This document shows, one piece after another, positions 9,444 through 17,080 of a stretch of DNA of 26,762 nt. The position numbers were made by a program, and so were the translations under genes. Source of the stretch: Mesostigma viride. Its lineage: Eukaryota; Streptophyta; Mesostigmatophyceae; Mesostigmatales; Mesostigmataceae. The notes beneath the pieces were generated by a model that worked only from the letters and a program-made list of their open reading frames with translations, ran no database searches and had not been told where the DNA came from. Positions within the stretch are counted from its first letter, which is position 1, and each line of letters starts with the position of its first letter. The stretch spans positions 1 to 26,762 of the forward strand of contig RPFO01001279.1 in the NCBI GenBank assembly GCA_009746045.1, written 5' to 3'.

Positions 9444-9575
9444 CGCTTGGCTGATTTCGATAGTACCGGCTACGCCCCCTTCTACTAAAAAGAAGGATTC
9501 AGCCGTGTTCAGCCCGTCTCACGGTGCGAGACTGAACAAGTCTCGCGTGCAGACACGTGTGTACATAGTACTCCT

Positions 9576-9845
9576 ACACACAGATCTCGAGTGATTTATC
9601 TAGTACCAAATCCGAAAGGCTTGCATCACTCCCCGGACAGGAGAACTTTTGCGGATGACTGTAGGTGTAAGTTGGCGATGCCATGGTATCCGGAGACGTC
9701 CGTCCTATAGTCAGCAAAATTGGTGCGAGAGGTCCCCAGTTCGATTCCGGTCGGATTCATTTGCAGATCGCGTTTTCCGCGTTTTCCGCGGCCTGGCACT
9801 GAACGCAAAGGTTTTCACCTTTGCGGAGTGTCTGATCAGAATATA
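9576..9845 (+). repeat. 270-bp direct repeat, copy 2
   Basis: Second copy of 9174-9443, offset 402 bp, with no difference seen. The 132-bp spacer between them has an inverted-repeat flavour (GTCTCACGGTGCGAGACTGA) but no gene. The repeats do not open with TG and close with CA, which weakens the LTR interpretation. A 402-bp tandem duplication with a truncated second unit is an equal alternative. Confidence 0.93.
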
Positions 9846-10238
9846 TCTGAGCTGTCAATATCCTCTACTGCAATGACAGCTAGACGTACGAGCTAGGTGG
9901 TAGTGTAGCGGCTATCATCCTCAGTGGCACCCAAAGAATTTGCCGGATCGTCTATCGTGTCCGATTGCTGCTGTGCCATGCCTCTCGGGCATGAACGAGA
10001 AGGGGGGTCTCTACCCTTTCTTCCTGTTATGCATATATACAGCCCGGATTAAAAGCACTCCGGTGCTCCACGTGACTCCCCGCAACGGGAGCTAGCACGT
10101 GTTTAATTAATTAAGTAGCTTCCATCATCATTCCGTCATCATTCCGTCATCGCGACTAGGAGAAGTGCACCACCCTTATGCTGGCATCTGCCACCCCTAT
10201 AGTGACCCTATAGTGACCGCGGCCTAGGATGGGTCTCA
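9846..10238. other. Non-coding stretch before the telomere-like repeat
   Basis: No gene seen. It contains small direct repeats: CATCATTCCGT twice near 10124-10150 and CCTATAGTGA twice at 10196-10216. It also has GTGCTCCACGTGACTCCCCG at 10072-10091, which resembles 9047-9064. Confidence 0.4.
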
Positions 10239-10269
10239 CCCTAAGCCCTAAACCCTAAAACCCTAAACC
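10239..10269 (+). repeat. Telomere-like CCCTAAA cluster
   Basis: Four consecutive units read CCCTAAG, CCCTAAA, CCCTAAAA, CCCTAAACC. This is the C-rich strand of an Arabidopsis-type telomere repeat (TTTAGGG). It is too short for a functional telomere and is internal. It could be an interstitial telomeric repeat left by double-strand break repair, or part of the end of the integrated element, whose genes begin about 600 bp to the right. Confidence 0.75.
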
Positions 10270-10382
10270 ACTTGCAAAAACATAAGTGCCCCTGCCACCA
10301 CTGCTCACCAGGTTGTGAGATTTAGGCTGGCATCTGTCACCACCCCGGCAGTTGTGATGGTGTGTTGGGGGTGTGACAAGGA

Positions 10383-10756
10383 TGGCGAAAAATTGCACGT
10401 ACTTACTCTTATATAAAGAACGCCCAATTTTTCGCCACCCTGCCACCCCTTGGCGCGGGTCATAGGAGGTGTTTGTCAAGGTGTGAGAGTGATGGCGAAA
10501 AATTGCACGTACTTACTCTTAATAAAGAACGCCCAATTTTTCGCCACCCTGCCACCCCTTGGCGCGGGGTATAGGAGGTGTTTGTCAAGGTGTGAGAGTG
10601 ATGGCGAAAAATTGCACGTACTTACTCTTAAGAAAAGAACGCCCAATTTTTCGCCACCTTCCCCCACTGGCCGGCGCTGAGGTGGCGTGGGTTGTTGGAT
10701 GTGGCGAAAAATTGCACGTACTTACTCTTAAGAAAAGACCGCCCAATTTTTCGCCA
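10383..10756. repeat. Four hairpin repeats at the left edge of the viral block
   Basis: Each unit has a perfect 13-bp inverted repeat, TGGCGAAAAATTG ... CAATTTTTCGCCA, enclosing a conserved 28-29 nt loop that contains GCACGTACTTACTCTTA. Units lie at 10383-10437, 10493-10546, 10602-10656 and 10702-10756. The first three linkers share GGCGCGGG-TATAGGAGGTGTT and TGTCAAGGTGTGAGAGTGA. The array lies between the telomere-like cluster and the 3' end of the helicase gene. Such stem-loop iterons could be an origin, a packaging or terminal recognition region, or a recombination target. Which of these is not shown by the sequence. Confidence 0.92.
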
Positions 10757-10901
10757 TGTCCTCGCAGGGTGAGGGAGCCGGCGAGGGCCGCGCGGCGGGG
10801 TGTGACCGAACCGGATGGGCCTCCGATTTGCATGGGAAGCAGTTGTCGCTGGCAACGATGACTACATGCATGGCAGAAACGCGTTCCATTAAAAATATTT
10901 A

Positions 10902-12626
10902 TTACTTATCCGCTCCCTGCAGGAAAGGAGCGATTTCATCCATCGACAGGCCAGACAACGACGTGATCGAATAATCCTTCTCATCGCCCCACCACGAGGG
11001 TTTATACCTATCAAGAAACGCGTGCATGTCCGCCTTCGAAATTTCCAAGTAACCACCGCCACGGCTGTTGCCCTTCGCCCCTTTGGCAGAAATTCCCAGA
11101 GTCGGGCTTAACAACCTGTTGACGAGCCCGCTACACTGTGCAAAAGACAAACTACCAGCCTCGCCTGCTCGCCGTTGGTATCCAAATGTTGAGCGCATGA
11201 ACCAGGCCTTGTCGGCAATTTCGCTATCAATTTTATTCCCTAGTGCAATCGTCTCGTCGCGCGTCAACTTCATTGTGAGATTGGACGGATCAGCCGTCGT
11301 GATGAAGTCGATGATAGGCGTCCCTTCTAGTAGCTTGAGCGTAATGGCCAGAGACTGTGCTAGTCCAAAACGAGAATACGCCTTCAAATCAAACAAGGAC
11401 TCTGACTTCTGCAGAATCAACAGATTGTCTCTGAAATGCTCCTTGGTTCCTAGTCCCGTCAACTTCGAATATTGCCGAATGCCAGCGTACGCCTTCCTCC
11501 CCATCTCCTTGTCCAGAATTTGAGGGAGCTCGTCGTCGATGAGATCATACGGAATCATGTACAACCGGTGAACCAGTTCGTACACCGCCTTCAGACGCAT
11601 TTCGTACGGTGAAAGTGGAACCGTGCCGCCGATTCTCCCCTCTAGATCCTTGTACTCCTCCTCGCTCAGAAGCACCACCTCCCTGTCCTTGTCTGGATCT
11701 TCTAGTACCGGAAGCGGAGGGGCGTCGATGTCCCCCAACTCCTCCACTGCCGACACCTCCACGCCGTAGTCCTCCGTCAGTATCTTGATGAGATTTCCCT
11801 TGTAGTGGGACCTCGACACCGCGAGATCTTGCTGGTTCCGGCAGAAGAGACGGAACTTGGGGCAATTTCTGTCATAGATACGCGACTTGTCCGCGCTCCA
11901 GTCGCAGACTACGTCGGCGTTGTCGAACAGCAGCTGGATGAGCGCAGTGTCCCCCGCGATCATGTTCTCGACGATCGTACCGTAGTCCGTTGGAGGCCTG
12001 TCAAGAAGCGAAGTCGTGTCTCGATAGAAGATGACCATCTCTCCCTTGACTAAGTGGCGCACCCTGAAAATTTGCTGGAGGGTTGTCGTGTAGCTCGCGT
12101 AGTGGTCCCCGTTGATGAAGAGTCCCACCATGCTGTCGAACGTGTGCTCCGTGTAGCTGACTCCAACCGTGATCGTGGGGCTGAAGATCAAAAAGTCCAA
12201 GTCAGCCCACGCAGCATTCGCGCCAACCTCCAGATCCTCCTTGCTCGTCAGACTAGTGTAGAGACGCCCGTTCTTGCGCTTGTCGATGAAGGGTTTGAGT
12301 GCCTCATACGCCATGGCGGCCTCTTTTTTGCCAGACATTGGGCAGAAAATCCTCTCTCCGGCCTCTATCCTCCTCTCACACTCAGCGACAAAGCGGTCCA
12401 CGCAGACCTTTCGCCAGTTCTTTTCTGATGTCACATCCACCCATCGCAGAGTCCTGTTGGTAGGGCGCCGGAAGGTGTTGCAATCCACCTCCATAGTATC
12501 CGCCGCGCGATAGGCCGCTATGAACTCGTATACCTTTCGAGTAACGGTAGCGTCTAGCGCAATCACGACCTTGGACATCTCAATGAGCCTGATGAACTTC
12601 CTCAACACCTCGCGCTTGTATTTCAT
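10902..12626 (-). CDS. Origin-binding-protein-like SF2 helicase (C-terminal part, broken gene)
   Basis: 574-residue frame, the C-terminal half of a gene whose N-terminal half is at 12784-14385. Seen here: KVVIALDATV (residues 19-28, helicase motif III region), ERIFCPMSGK (motif IV-like), FSPTITVGVSY (148-158, motif V) and QQIFRVRH (184-191, motif VI). These are in the order and style of the herpesvirus UL9 / Herpes_ori_bp helicases. Upstream of the nominal ATG, in another frame, the DNA encodes LLILDEIYN (about 12660-12680), the expected DEAD-type motif II. The true protein therefore extends upstream and the ATG at 12626 is not its start. The stop TAA overlaps a minus-strand AATAAA at 10898-10903, a likely polyadenylation signal. 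Expected role: origin recognition and unwinding for element replication. Confidence 0.8.
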   Translation of the reverse strand: MKYKREVLRKFIRLIEMSKVVIALDATVTRKVYEFIAAYRAADTMEVDCNTFRRPTNRTLRWVDVTSEKNWRKVCVDRFVAECERRIEAGERIFCPMSGKKEAAMAYEALKPFIDKRKNGRLYTSLTSKEDLEVGANAAWADLDFLIFSPTITVGVSYTEHTFDSMVGLFINGDHYASYTTTLQQIFRVRHLVKGEMVIFYRDTTSLLDRPPTDYGTIVENMIAGDTALIQLLFDNADVVCDWSADKSRIYDRNCPKFRLFCRNQQDLAVSRSHYKGNLIKILTEDYGVEVSAVEELGDIDAPPLPVLEDPDKDREVVLLSEEEYKDLEGRIGGTVPLSPYEMRLKAVYELVHRLYMIPYDLIDDELPQILDKEMGRKAYAGIRQYSKLTGLGTKEHFRDNLLILQKSESLFDLKAYSRFGLAQSLAITLKLLEGTPIIDFITTADPSNLTMKLTRDETIALGNKIDSEIADKAWFMRSTFGYQRRAGEAGSLSFAQCSGLVNRLLSPTLGISAKGAKGNSRGGGYLEISKADMHAFLDRYKPSWWGDEKDYSITSLSGLSMDEIAPFLQGADK

Positions 12627-12783
12627 GTGGCTGCGAAATCGCGGTGAGGGTGTTATATATTTCGTCTAGGATGAGGAGATCGAACGGTTGGTCTGTGACG
12701 CGCAAGATGCTGTTAAGAACGACCAGCACCCTGTCATCAGACATCATCCCTTCGGACCGCTGAGGTAGTGACGGAAATTCGGG

Positions 12784-14385
12784 TCATTGGACAAGATATG
12801 GAACGCGTTGTCCTCCCATGCAATCGTCCTCCCGCTCGCCCAGAGACTTGTAGTTGCGATCCTCCTCCTTGGACAGGCTGATGTTGGCAACGATGCAGCA
12901 CACGCGAATACCTGGATCCCTCCTCACCGCCTCGTTGACGAGTTCACGAATCCTCTCAGATTTACCTGTCCCGCAGTTGGACTGGACGAGGAAGGTGCTC
13001 TTATGCGGTCCCCCAAATAGCGCATCCCAGCTGAATGGCTTGATTTTTTCGGACGAATACGTGTGAGTGAACGGCACTTGGTCAGATCCCGGTTGCTGCA
13101 TCACGGGAGGTGCGATCTCGATCTTGCGAGCGTCTGGCGATTTCCTGTAGCAGTCATAAAAAACTTGTCCTGACGGGTATTGGAGCGTGAATGGGCCGTT
13201 CTTCTCGTGCACCTTGTTGCATATGAGGCAGATGTGATCGTCGCATTGCTGGTACTTCACCCTCACGAGCTTGACGTCTGGAGACAACTCAATGTAGCCG
13301 CACTCGAGATAGTCACACTCCGGAGCCACCTTCTCCATCGCCGCGAGAGATGCAGAAACGTCAATGTCCTTGCCCGCCGCCTTCACCGTGCACTCGCGAC
13401 GTCCGCGAACCCCTCTCCTCTTCAACGATGCCGCCCAGTCCGGGGGCGCACTCACCAATACCCCGCCCGAGACGTCGTCCGGCGAGTAGATGTTGATGAG
13501 ATGGTCGAGGAAGTCACTAGACGAGCCTTCACATGTGCGCAGAATTCCCAGAGGGTCAGTGTCCCCGAATTTGTGCATCCCGACGCATCGGAAAAGACTG
13601 TCTCTCCTGTAGACTGCTTCGTCTATCACCGTGTCCATTTCACCGAAATAGTCAGCTGGGTGGCGGCAGATCTCGTCGAATTGCTCTTGACCGTTCACTT
13701 TGAACTTCAGCAGCTCGTGCGCGTCCTCGTGAACGGGAGATGACAGGTCGAAAGAAGCGCGCTTGATGAAATCGGTGAGGCCGCTGTACCAAAACACTCT
13801 CGCGTCCAGGTCGGCAAGAACGAGACCGCGCACGACGATGTGGAAAGACGACTTGAACAAATCCTTCTTCATGCGAGACGCCGTGCTGACCTCGTAGCGA
13901 AAGTCCTTGGTTGCGATGTTCAGGACGACGCGGCAGTACTCGTCGTGAACACGGCGAAAGTGTCCCGGGTAATCGATGTTCGCCAGACGCTCGTCATCTG
14001 GGTCGACCTTGTCGTCAATGTCGACGTACGCCCACGACGGGTCGTCGGGTTGTATGACTTCGTCGAGCGTGCGGCGAACGGGATGAGCAGCACACTCCGC
14101 ATAGATCCGCGAAAAGTCTGCGAGGTTGCCATAATGCGCGTACTCGTTGGCGTCCTTCGTGTTGATGCCACGCGCGCAAATGAAGCGATGGCCGAGAGAC
14201 ACCCCAGCCTCTTTTGTGGGAGCCTTCTTGTAGCGCCACTGCGTGACGACCTTGTTCATGGTCTCATGGGTGGCCTCGGGTGGTGGGTGGAGTAGAGCCA
14301 GCCACGGAATGTCAACGTCCTTTATACTCCCACGGTGCTTTCTAGAAGGTTCGACTGTGACGACACGACTCGGTTCAGACGACAT
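12784..14385 (-). CDS. AEP primase domain joined to helicase Walker A (N-terminal part, broken gene)
   Basis: 533 residues. The N-terminal archaeo-eukaryotic primase signature is visible: WAYVDIDDK (catalytic Asp122, Asp124), KSSFHIVVRG (motif II, His182) and DEAVYRRDSLFRCVGMHK (motif III, Asp255). A primase-type zinc motif follows (C386-x2-C389, H393, C412). Near the end, FLVQSNCGTGKSERI (467-480) is a helicase Walker A. The frame then stops at 12784, but neighbouring frames continue the protein: a second frame through about 12750, then back to the first frame with MMSDDRVLVVLNSILRV and the DE-box, then a third change near 12630 into the ORF at 10902-12626. At least three single-base frame changes therefore separate primase and helicase. 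The start ATG follows a TATA-like ATATACTAT. This would be the replication initiator and primer-synthesis enzyme. Confidence 0.8.
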   Translation of the reverse strand: MSSEPSRVVTVEPSRKHRGSIKDVDIPWLALLHPPPEATHETMNKVVTQWRYKKAPTKEAGVSLGHRFICARGINTKDANEYAHYGNLADFSRIYAECAAHPVRRTLDEVIQPDDPSWAYVDIDDKVDPDDERLANIDYPGHFRRVHDEYCRVVLNIATKDFRYEVSTASRMKKDLFKSSFHIVVRGLVLADLDARVFWYSGLTDFIKRASFDLSSPVHEDAHELLKFKVNGQEQFDEICRHPADYFGEMDTVIDEAVYRRDSLFRCVGMHKFGDTDPLGILRTCEGSSSDFLDHLINIYSPDDVSGGVLVSAPPDWAASLKRRGVRGRRECTVKAAGKDIDVSASLAAMEKVAPECDYLECGYIELSPDVKLVRVKYQQCDDHICLICNKVHEKNGPFTLQYPSGQVFYDCYRKSPDARKIEIAPPVMQQPGSDQVPFTHTYSSEKIKPFSWDALFGGPHKSTFLVQSNCGTGKSERIRELVNEAVRRDPGIRVCCIVANISLSKEEDRNYKSLGEREDDCMGGQRVPYLVQ

Positions 14386-14400
14386 GATAGTATATTATTG
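14386..14400 (-). promoter_or_regulatory. TATA-like promoter of the primase-helicase
   Basis: Read on the minus strand, AATAATATACTATC lies directly before the ATG at 14385. The core ATATACTAT (14395-14387) recurs at the start of the AT-hook gene (16170-16162). The match and position suggest a shared promoter or initiator element; it is inferred from two cases only. Confidence 0.4.
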
Positions 14401-14554
14401 TTTAGAAAAAAAAAATTCAGATTATAAAATGCCAAACCCTCGAACCTCGACCCTCGAGAAAAATGTTCCCATGGAACTTTTATATTCCCTGTATAATGCA
14501 TGCAGTTTAGAATACCCTTTTCGACATTCATGAAAATTTCCCACGGGAAACTAT
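14401..14554. other. Short spacer between integrase and primase genes
   Basis: About 150 bp containing an A10-11 run (near 14406-14416). An inverted-repeat motif, TTTCCCACGGGAAA, lies at 14538-14551, a few bases after the integrase stop codon on its downstream side. No gene is seen. Confidence 0.4.
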
Positions 14555-15817
14555 CTACTTTTTCCTCGGCCTCAGCCGACGTCCGCCAGTCTCGCCACCC
14601 TGCCTCTCGTAAACGGCTCCTGTCAGTACGTCATGGCCCATCATGTCGCCAGCCCATTTACGTTTCTTAAATGAAGCGCCCTTCAGGAAACGAGTGATGT
14701 ATGCTTGTCGCGTGGCGTCGATGCCTCCGTAAATCCGGTTGTAACGGGCGCTGTAGAGCTCGTGTTTGATCGGAATGCCAGGCTCTGATTCGAAAAGGAA
14801 TTTCTGTCCAGCCTTAGCACGGGCATCTAACGCTTTGATGAGCTTTCCGTACTTCTTCGGGATGACGACGTCATAAACTGGCATGCTGTGCTGCGTTTTG
14901 AAATTCTGGATGTAGAATCTCCTCTCGCTCGGGATGTAGCCGTTCTCGTGCGGTCCTAGCTCAGCGACCGAGTCGACGATGCGCATCTGGTCGTGATTGT
15001 AACGCGTCGGTGGTAGATCTTCACCCGAGAGATAGATCAAGCCCATGAGCGCGGCGTCGGACGTGGGATCGGCTTCGTACTCTGCTTTGGCGATCTTCTG
15101 GAGCTGTTCGTACGTGTACCTCAGCGGCTTGTTCTCGGCACGGTCAAACCGTCTGTCCAGGTCACCAACCTTCAGCTCCCTGACGCGAGCAGTGTACGCG
15201 TCCGTAACGTGACTTGGGAGCCTCTTCTCGGGCGGCATCATTCGGTTCACGCCGTTGATGACCCCGAGGAGCTGCTTCTCATTCTCCCTCCAGGCGTCGT
15301 CCTTCGAGTGCTGGGTCTTGCGCTTGGGTTCTGATGTCTCGTGCACCACGCGAAGAACACGAGCTGTGTCGGCAAGGCAATCAACGGACTCGTACTGCGA
15401 GCACCCCAGTTTGTCGAGCAGGACCCGCATCCTGCCAATGTATCCCAAAGCGGTCTTGCGAGTCGCCCCGCGCTCCTTCGATGGCCTGCCACGCTCGTGC
15501 TGCTCTGGTCGCGCTTCCGCTGCGGCGACGGCCTCGTCGAAGGTCCAGTACCGCCCTCCTCCAGCTCGCGCAGGCGATTCCTCGTGGTGCGGTGGCTCCG
15601 GCGAGGGTGGAGAGGTCGCCTGCAAGCCGATTTTTTCCGCGCACTCGGGGTTATTTGCGATCCATCGATCACTGGGATTCCAGACGCCCTTCTTGACCTT
15701 GCTTTTCGCCGAGATGCAGTTCGTCTGGTCGCGGGCGATTGCTCGCCTCTTCGCCTGGGCCCGTCGCCATTGCTCGCGACGCTCCTCTACGGTCACCGTC
15801 ATCTGATGACTGAACAT
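14555..15817 (-). CDS. Tyrosine recombinase / integrase
   Basis: 420 residues, intact. The C-terminal catalytic domain shows the tyrosine-recombinase set: LPPTRYNHDQMRI (Arg272), YIQNFKTQHS (Lys307), DATRQAYITRFL (Arg370), DMMGHDVLTGAVYE (His395, nucleophile Tyr403). The usual His three residues before the second Arg is replaced. The region around residues 109-116 (RGRPSKER) is AT-hook-like, and residues 120-230 form a helical core-binding domain. The length is normal for integrases of polinton-like viruses and virophages. A second in-frame ATG at 15802 (MTVTVEERRE) is an alternative start. The 5' end overlaps the AT-hook ORF on the same strand. Expected job: site-specific integration of the element into the host chromosome. 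Confidence 0.88.
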   Translation of the reverse strand: MFSHQMTVTVEERREQWRRAQAKRRAIARDQTNCISAKSKVKKGVWNPSDRWIANNPECAEKIGLQATSPPSPEPPHHEESPARAGGGRYWTFDEAVAAAEARPEQHERGRPSKERGATRKTALGYIGRMRVLLDKLGCSQYESVDCLADTARVLRVVHETSEPKRKTQHSKDDAWRENEKQLLGVINGVNRMMPPEKRLPSHVTDAYTARVRELKVGDLDRRFDRAENKPLRYTYEQLQKIAKAEYEADPTSDAALMGLIYLSGEDLPPTRYNHDQMRIVDSVAELGPHENGYIPSERRFYIQNFKTQHSMPVYDVVIPKKYGKLIKALDARAKAGQKFLFESEPGIPIKHELYSARYNRIYGGIDATRQAYITRFLKGASFKKRKWAGDMMGHDVLTGAVYERQGGETGGRRLRPRKK

Positions 15818-16163
15818 GAGACAATTTTTTGGCTCGAGGCTTTTTATACCCTACGGGGTGGATCCTTGGGCGCCCTCGAGGCCGTTTCGGTTCGTGTCGT
15901 TTTTCCGTTTTGGAGGGTGAGCGCCCACGTGGACGCCTGCGATCGCCCACCAAGGCGAGGATGGCCAATCGGATTTCGGGGCTCATGTCGTGACAGGTGG
16001 ACGGAATCGTGTCGTGGTGGCCTGCTTCTTGAAGGATCCTGACGACACGTTCTAGAGTTTTCTGCCCCAGTCGAGAACCCGAACAATATCGGAGGAGTGC
16101 TTGGGTGTCCAACACGTACTCCTTCTCGGCGCCTGCGTATCGTTTGATGGACGGAATATCCAT
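15669..16163 (-). CDS. AT-hook DNA-binding protein, unrecognised
   Basis: 164-residue frame. Residues 1-75 are helical with no recognised domain. Residues 76-113 are very basic and include KRPRGRPRIH (93-102), a canonical AT-hook core (RGRP), plus RRRPRGRS. The last about 44 residues overlap the integrase coding region in another frame and look like shadow sequence. Either the gene overlaps the integrase, or its true end has been lost by a frame change near 15804. A separate possibility is that it is the N-terminal extension of the integrase, as both carry RGRP motifs. Its start is preceded by and partly fused to ATATACTATG. Probable role: binding AT-rich DNA of the element. Confidence 0.55.
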   Translation of the reverse strand: MDIPSIKRYAGAEKEYVLDTQALLRYCSGSRLGQKTLERVVRILQEAGHHDTIPSTCHDMSPEIRLAILALVGDRRRPRGRSPSKTEKRHEPKRPRGRPRIHPVGYKKPRAKKLSHVQSSDDGDRRGASRAMATGPGEEASNRPRPDELHLGEKQGQEGRLESQ

Positions 16164-16175
16164 AGTATATCATGT
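16162..16175 (-). promoter_or_regulatory. TATA-like start-site element of the AT-hook gene
   Basis: On the minus strand ATGATATACTATGG contains the start codon at its end. The nine bases ATATACTAT are the same as before the primase-helicase gene. The gap to the downstream end of the ATPase gene is only 22 bp, so the promoter must be this short or lie within the ATPase gene. Confidence 0.4.
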
Positions 16176-16185
16176 TCAGAGAAAA

Positions 16186-16647
16186 TTATTTTATCGAGAG
16201 AAATGTATTGAAGTTTCGACGAAACATTTTTTTCGGGTCGCGCTGGTCGAAGTCGACAGCGAAGAAGTCGTGAGGATCGTCCTTGACGGCGTGGTCCCAT
16301 AGCGCGAGAAACTCGTCCGGCGCCACAGCCCCCGCGCTCTCTTCCGCGATCTGTCGCGCGGCTCGATGGTCCTTCGTTCTGAACAGCGCAAGAAACGATA
16401 TATTCGCTCGCACTGCTCGTGGTACGCCACCGCTTGTGTACGCCTGTGTCAGGAAAATCATGCTCGTGAGGAAGTGTCTGTGTTTGAACGCGAAAGCCGC
16501 AACAGCGTTTTTGCTAGAGCTCTGATAGAGGGCACTGCCTTGCATGTCGTCTATCAGAATGAGCGACGAAGGAGGACCGTGCTCGAACCTTGTCGCAGGT
16601 TTATCCCAGTTCATTGCATCAAGGCGTAGGTACATGGAGAGGTCCAT
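16186..16647 (-). CDS. FtsK/HerA-type packaging ATPase, C-terminal part
   Basis: Second half of the ATPase started at 16619-17068. It carries the Walker B (SLILIDDMQGS, residues 28-38) and a sensor-type FLTQAY (65-70), as in A32-like genome-packaging ATPases of polintons, virophages and nucleocytoplasmic large DNA viruses. The nominal ATG at 16647 is internal. The protein enters this frame from the upstream one through a run of seven A residues on the coding strand; six A residues would keep the reading frame open. Coding ends at TAA 16188-16186. Expected job: ATP-driven loading of the element's DNA into capsids. Confidence 0.85.
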   Translation of the reverse strand: MDLSMYLRLDAMNWDKPATRFEHGPPSSLILIDDMQGSALYQSSSKNAVAAFAFKHRHFLTSMIFLTQAYTSGGVPRAVRANISFLALFRTKDHRAARQIAEESAGAVAPDEFLALWDHAVKDDPHDFFAVDFDQRDPKKMFRRNFNTFLSIK

Positions 16648-17068
16648 GAGTTCTGCGTTTTTTTCCCATCCACGTATTCGCGTTTAACGTTTCCCACACC
16701 TTGAGATCGTCCTTGTACCTCTCGTATTCGTGGAGGTCAGACTTTATATGATCTATCATCCCATCGAATGCCAGGTTAGAGTAGACTTCCATCGTCATAG
16801 CTGGTTCCGGGAGCTCCTTGTATTTTGGCTCCGTGTGGGCACTCCCTGAAATGAGGTACAGCTTGTCGAATGAGTTGTTAGCAAAGTAAGCCTTCGCCAT
16901 GTTGACTGCCGATGTAGTTTTCCCAGACCGTCGAGCTCCGCAGAAGTTTGCGATGAAATGAAGACTCGGCATATTCGGTGGAGCAGGACGCTGTGGGGCG
17001 TATCGTTGCTTGATGTCTTTGTTCTCAAGTGAATGAATTCGTCGCTCTTCGATGATAGCCATTATCAT
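16619..17068 (-). CDS. FtsK/HerA-type packaging ATPase, N-terminal part
   Basis: First half of the ATPase: NFCGARRSGKTTSAVN (residues 41-56) is the Walker A with the SGKT core typical of this family. The last about 13 residues of this ORF (from KKRRTHGP) are out of frame, after the A7 run at about 16658-16664. The complete gene is 16186-17068, about 293 residues, which is within the normal size of the family. Alternative starts are the first two Met codons (MIMAIIEERR). The gene lies 12 bp from the end of the coiled-coil gene and is transcribed in the same direction. Confidence 0.85.
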   Translation of the reverse strand: MIMAIIEERRIHSLENKDIKQRYAPQRPAPPNMPSLHFIANFCGARRSGKTTSAVNMAKAYFANNSFDKLYLISGSAHTEPKYKELPEPAMTMEVYSNLAFDGMIDHIKSDLHEYERYKDDLKVWETLNANTWMGKKRRTHGPLHVPTP

Positions 17069-17080
17069 TCTGAAGACATT

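Noticed and set aside
10383-10756. CRISPR-like repeat-spacer array
   Set aside because: The linkers between hairpins are themselves repeated, spacing is about 100 bp, and the loci are in a viral/eukaryotic setting.
10902-12626. Stand-alone helicase gene starting at ATG 12626
   Set aside because: The DE-box required for the helicase is encoded just upstream in another frame, so that ATG is internal to a broken gene.
15255-16042. Plus-strand ORFs over the integrase
   Set aside because: The minus-strand frame carries all recombinase catalytic residues; the plus-strand frames are composition shadows.
16655-16668. Programmed -1 ribosomal frameshift in the ATPase
   Set aside because: The downstream frame is reached by skipping one base (+1), not by slipping back, so the A-run is not a classic -1 slippery site for this join.
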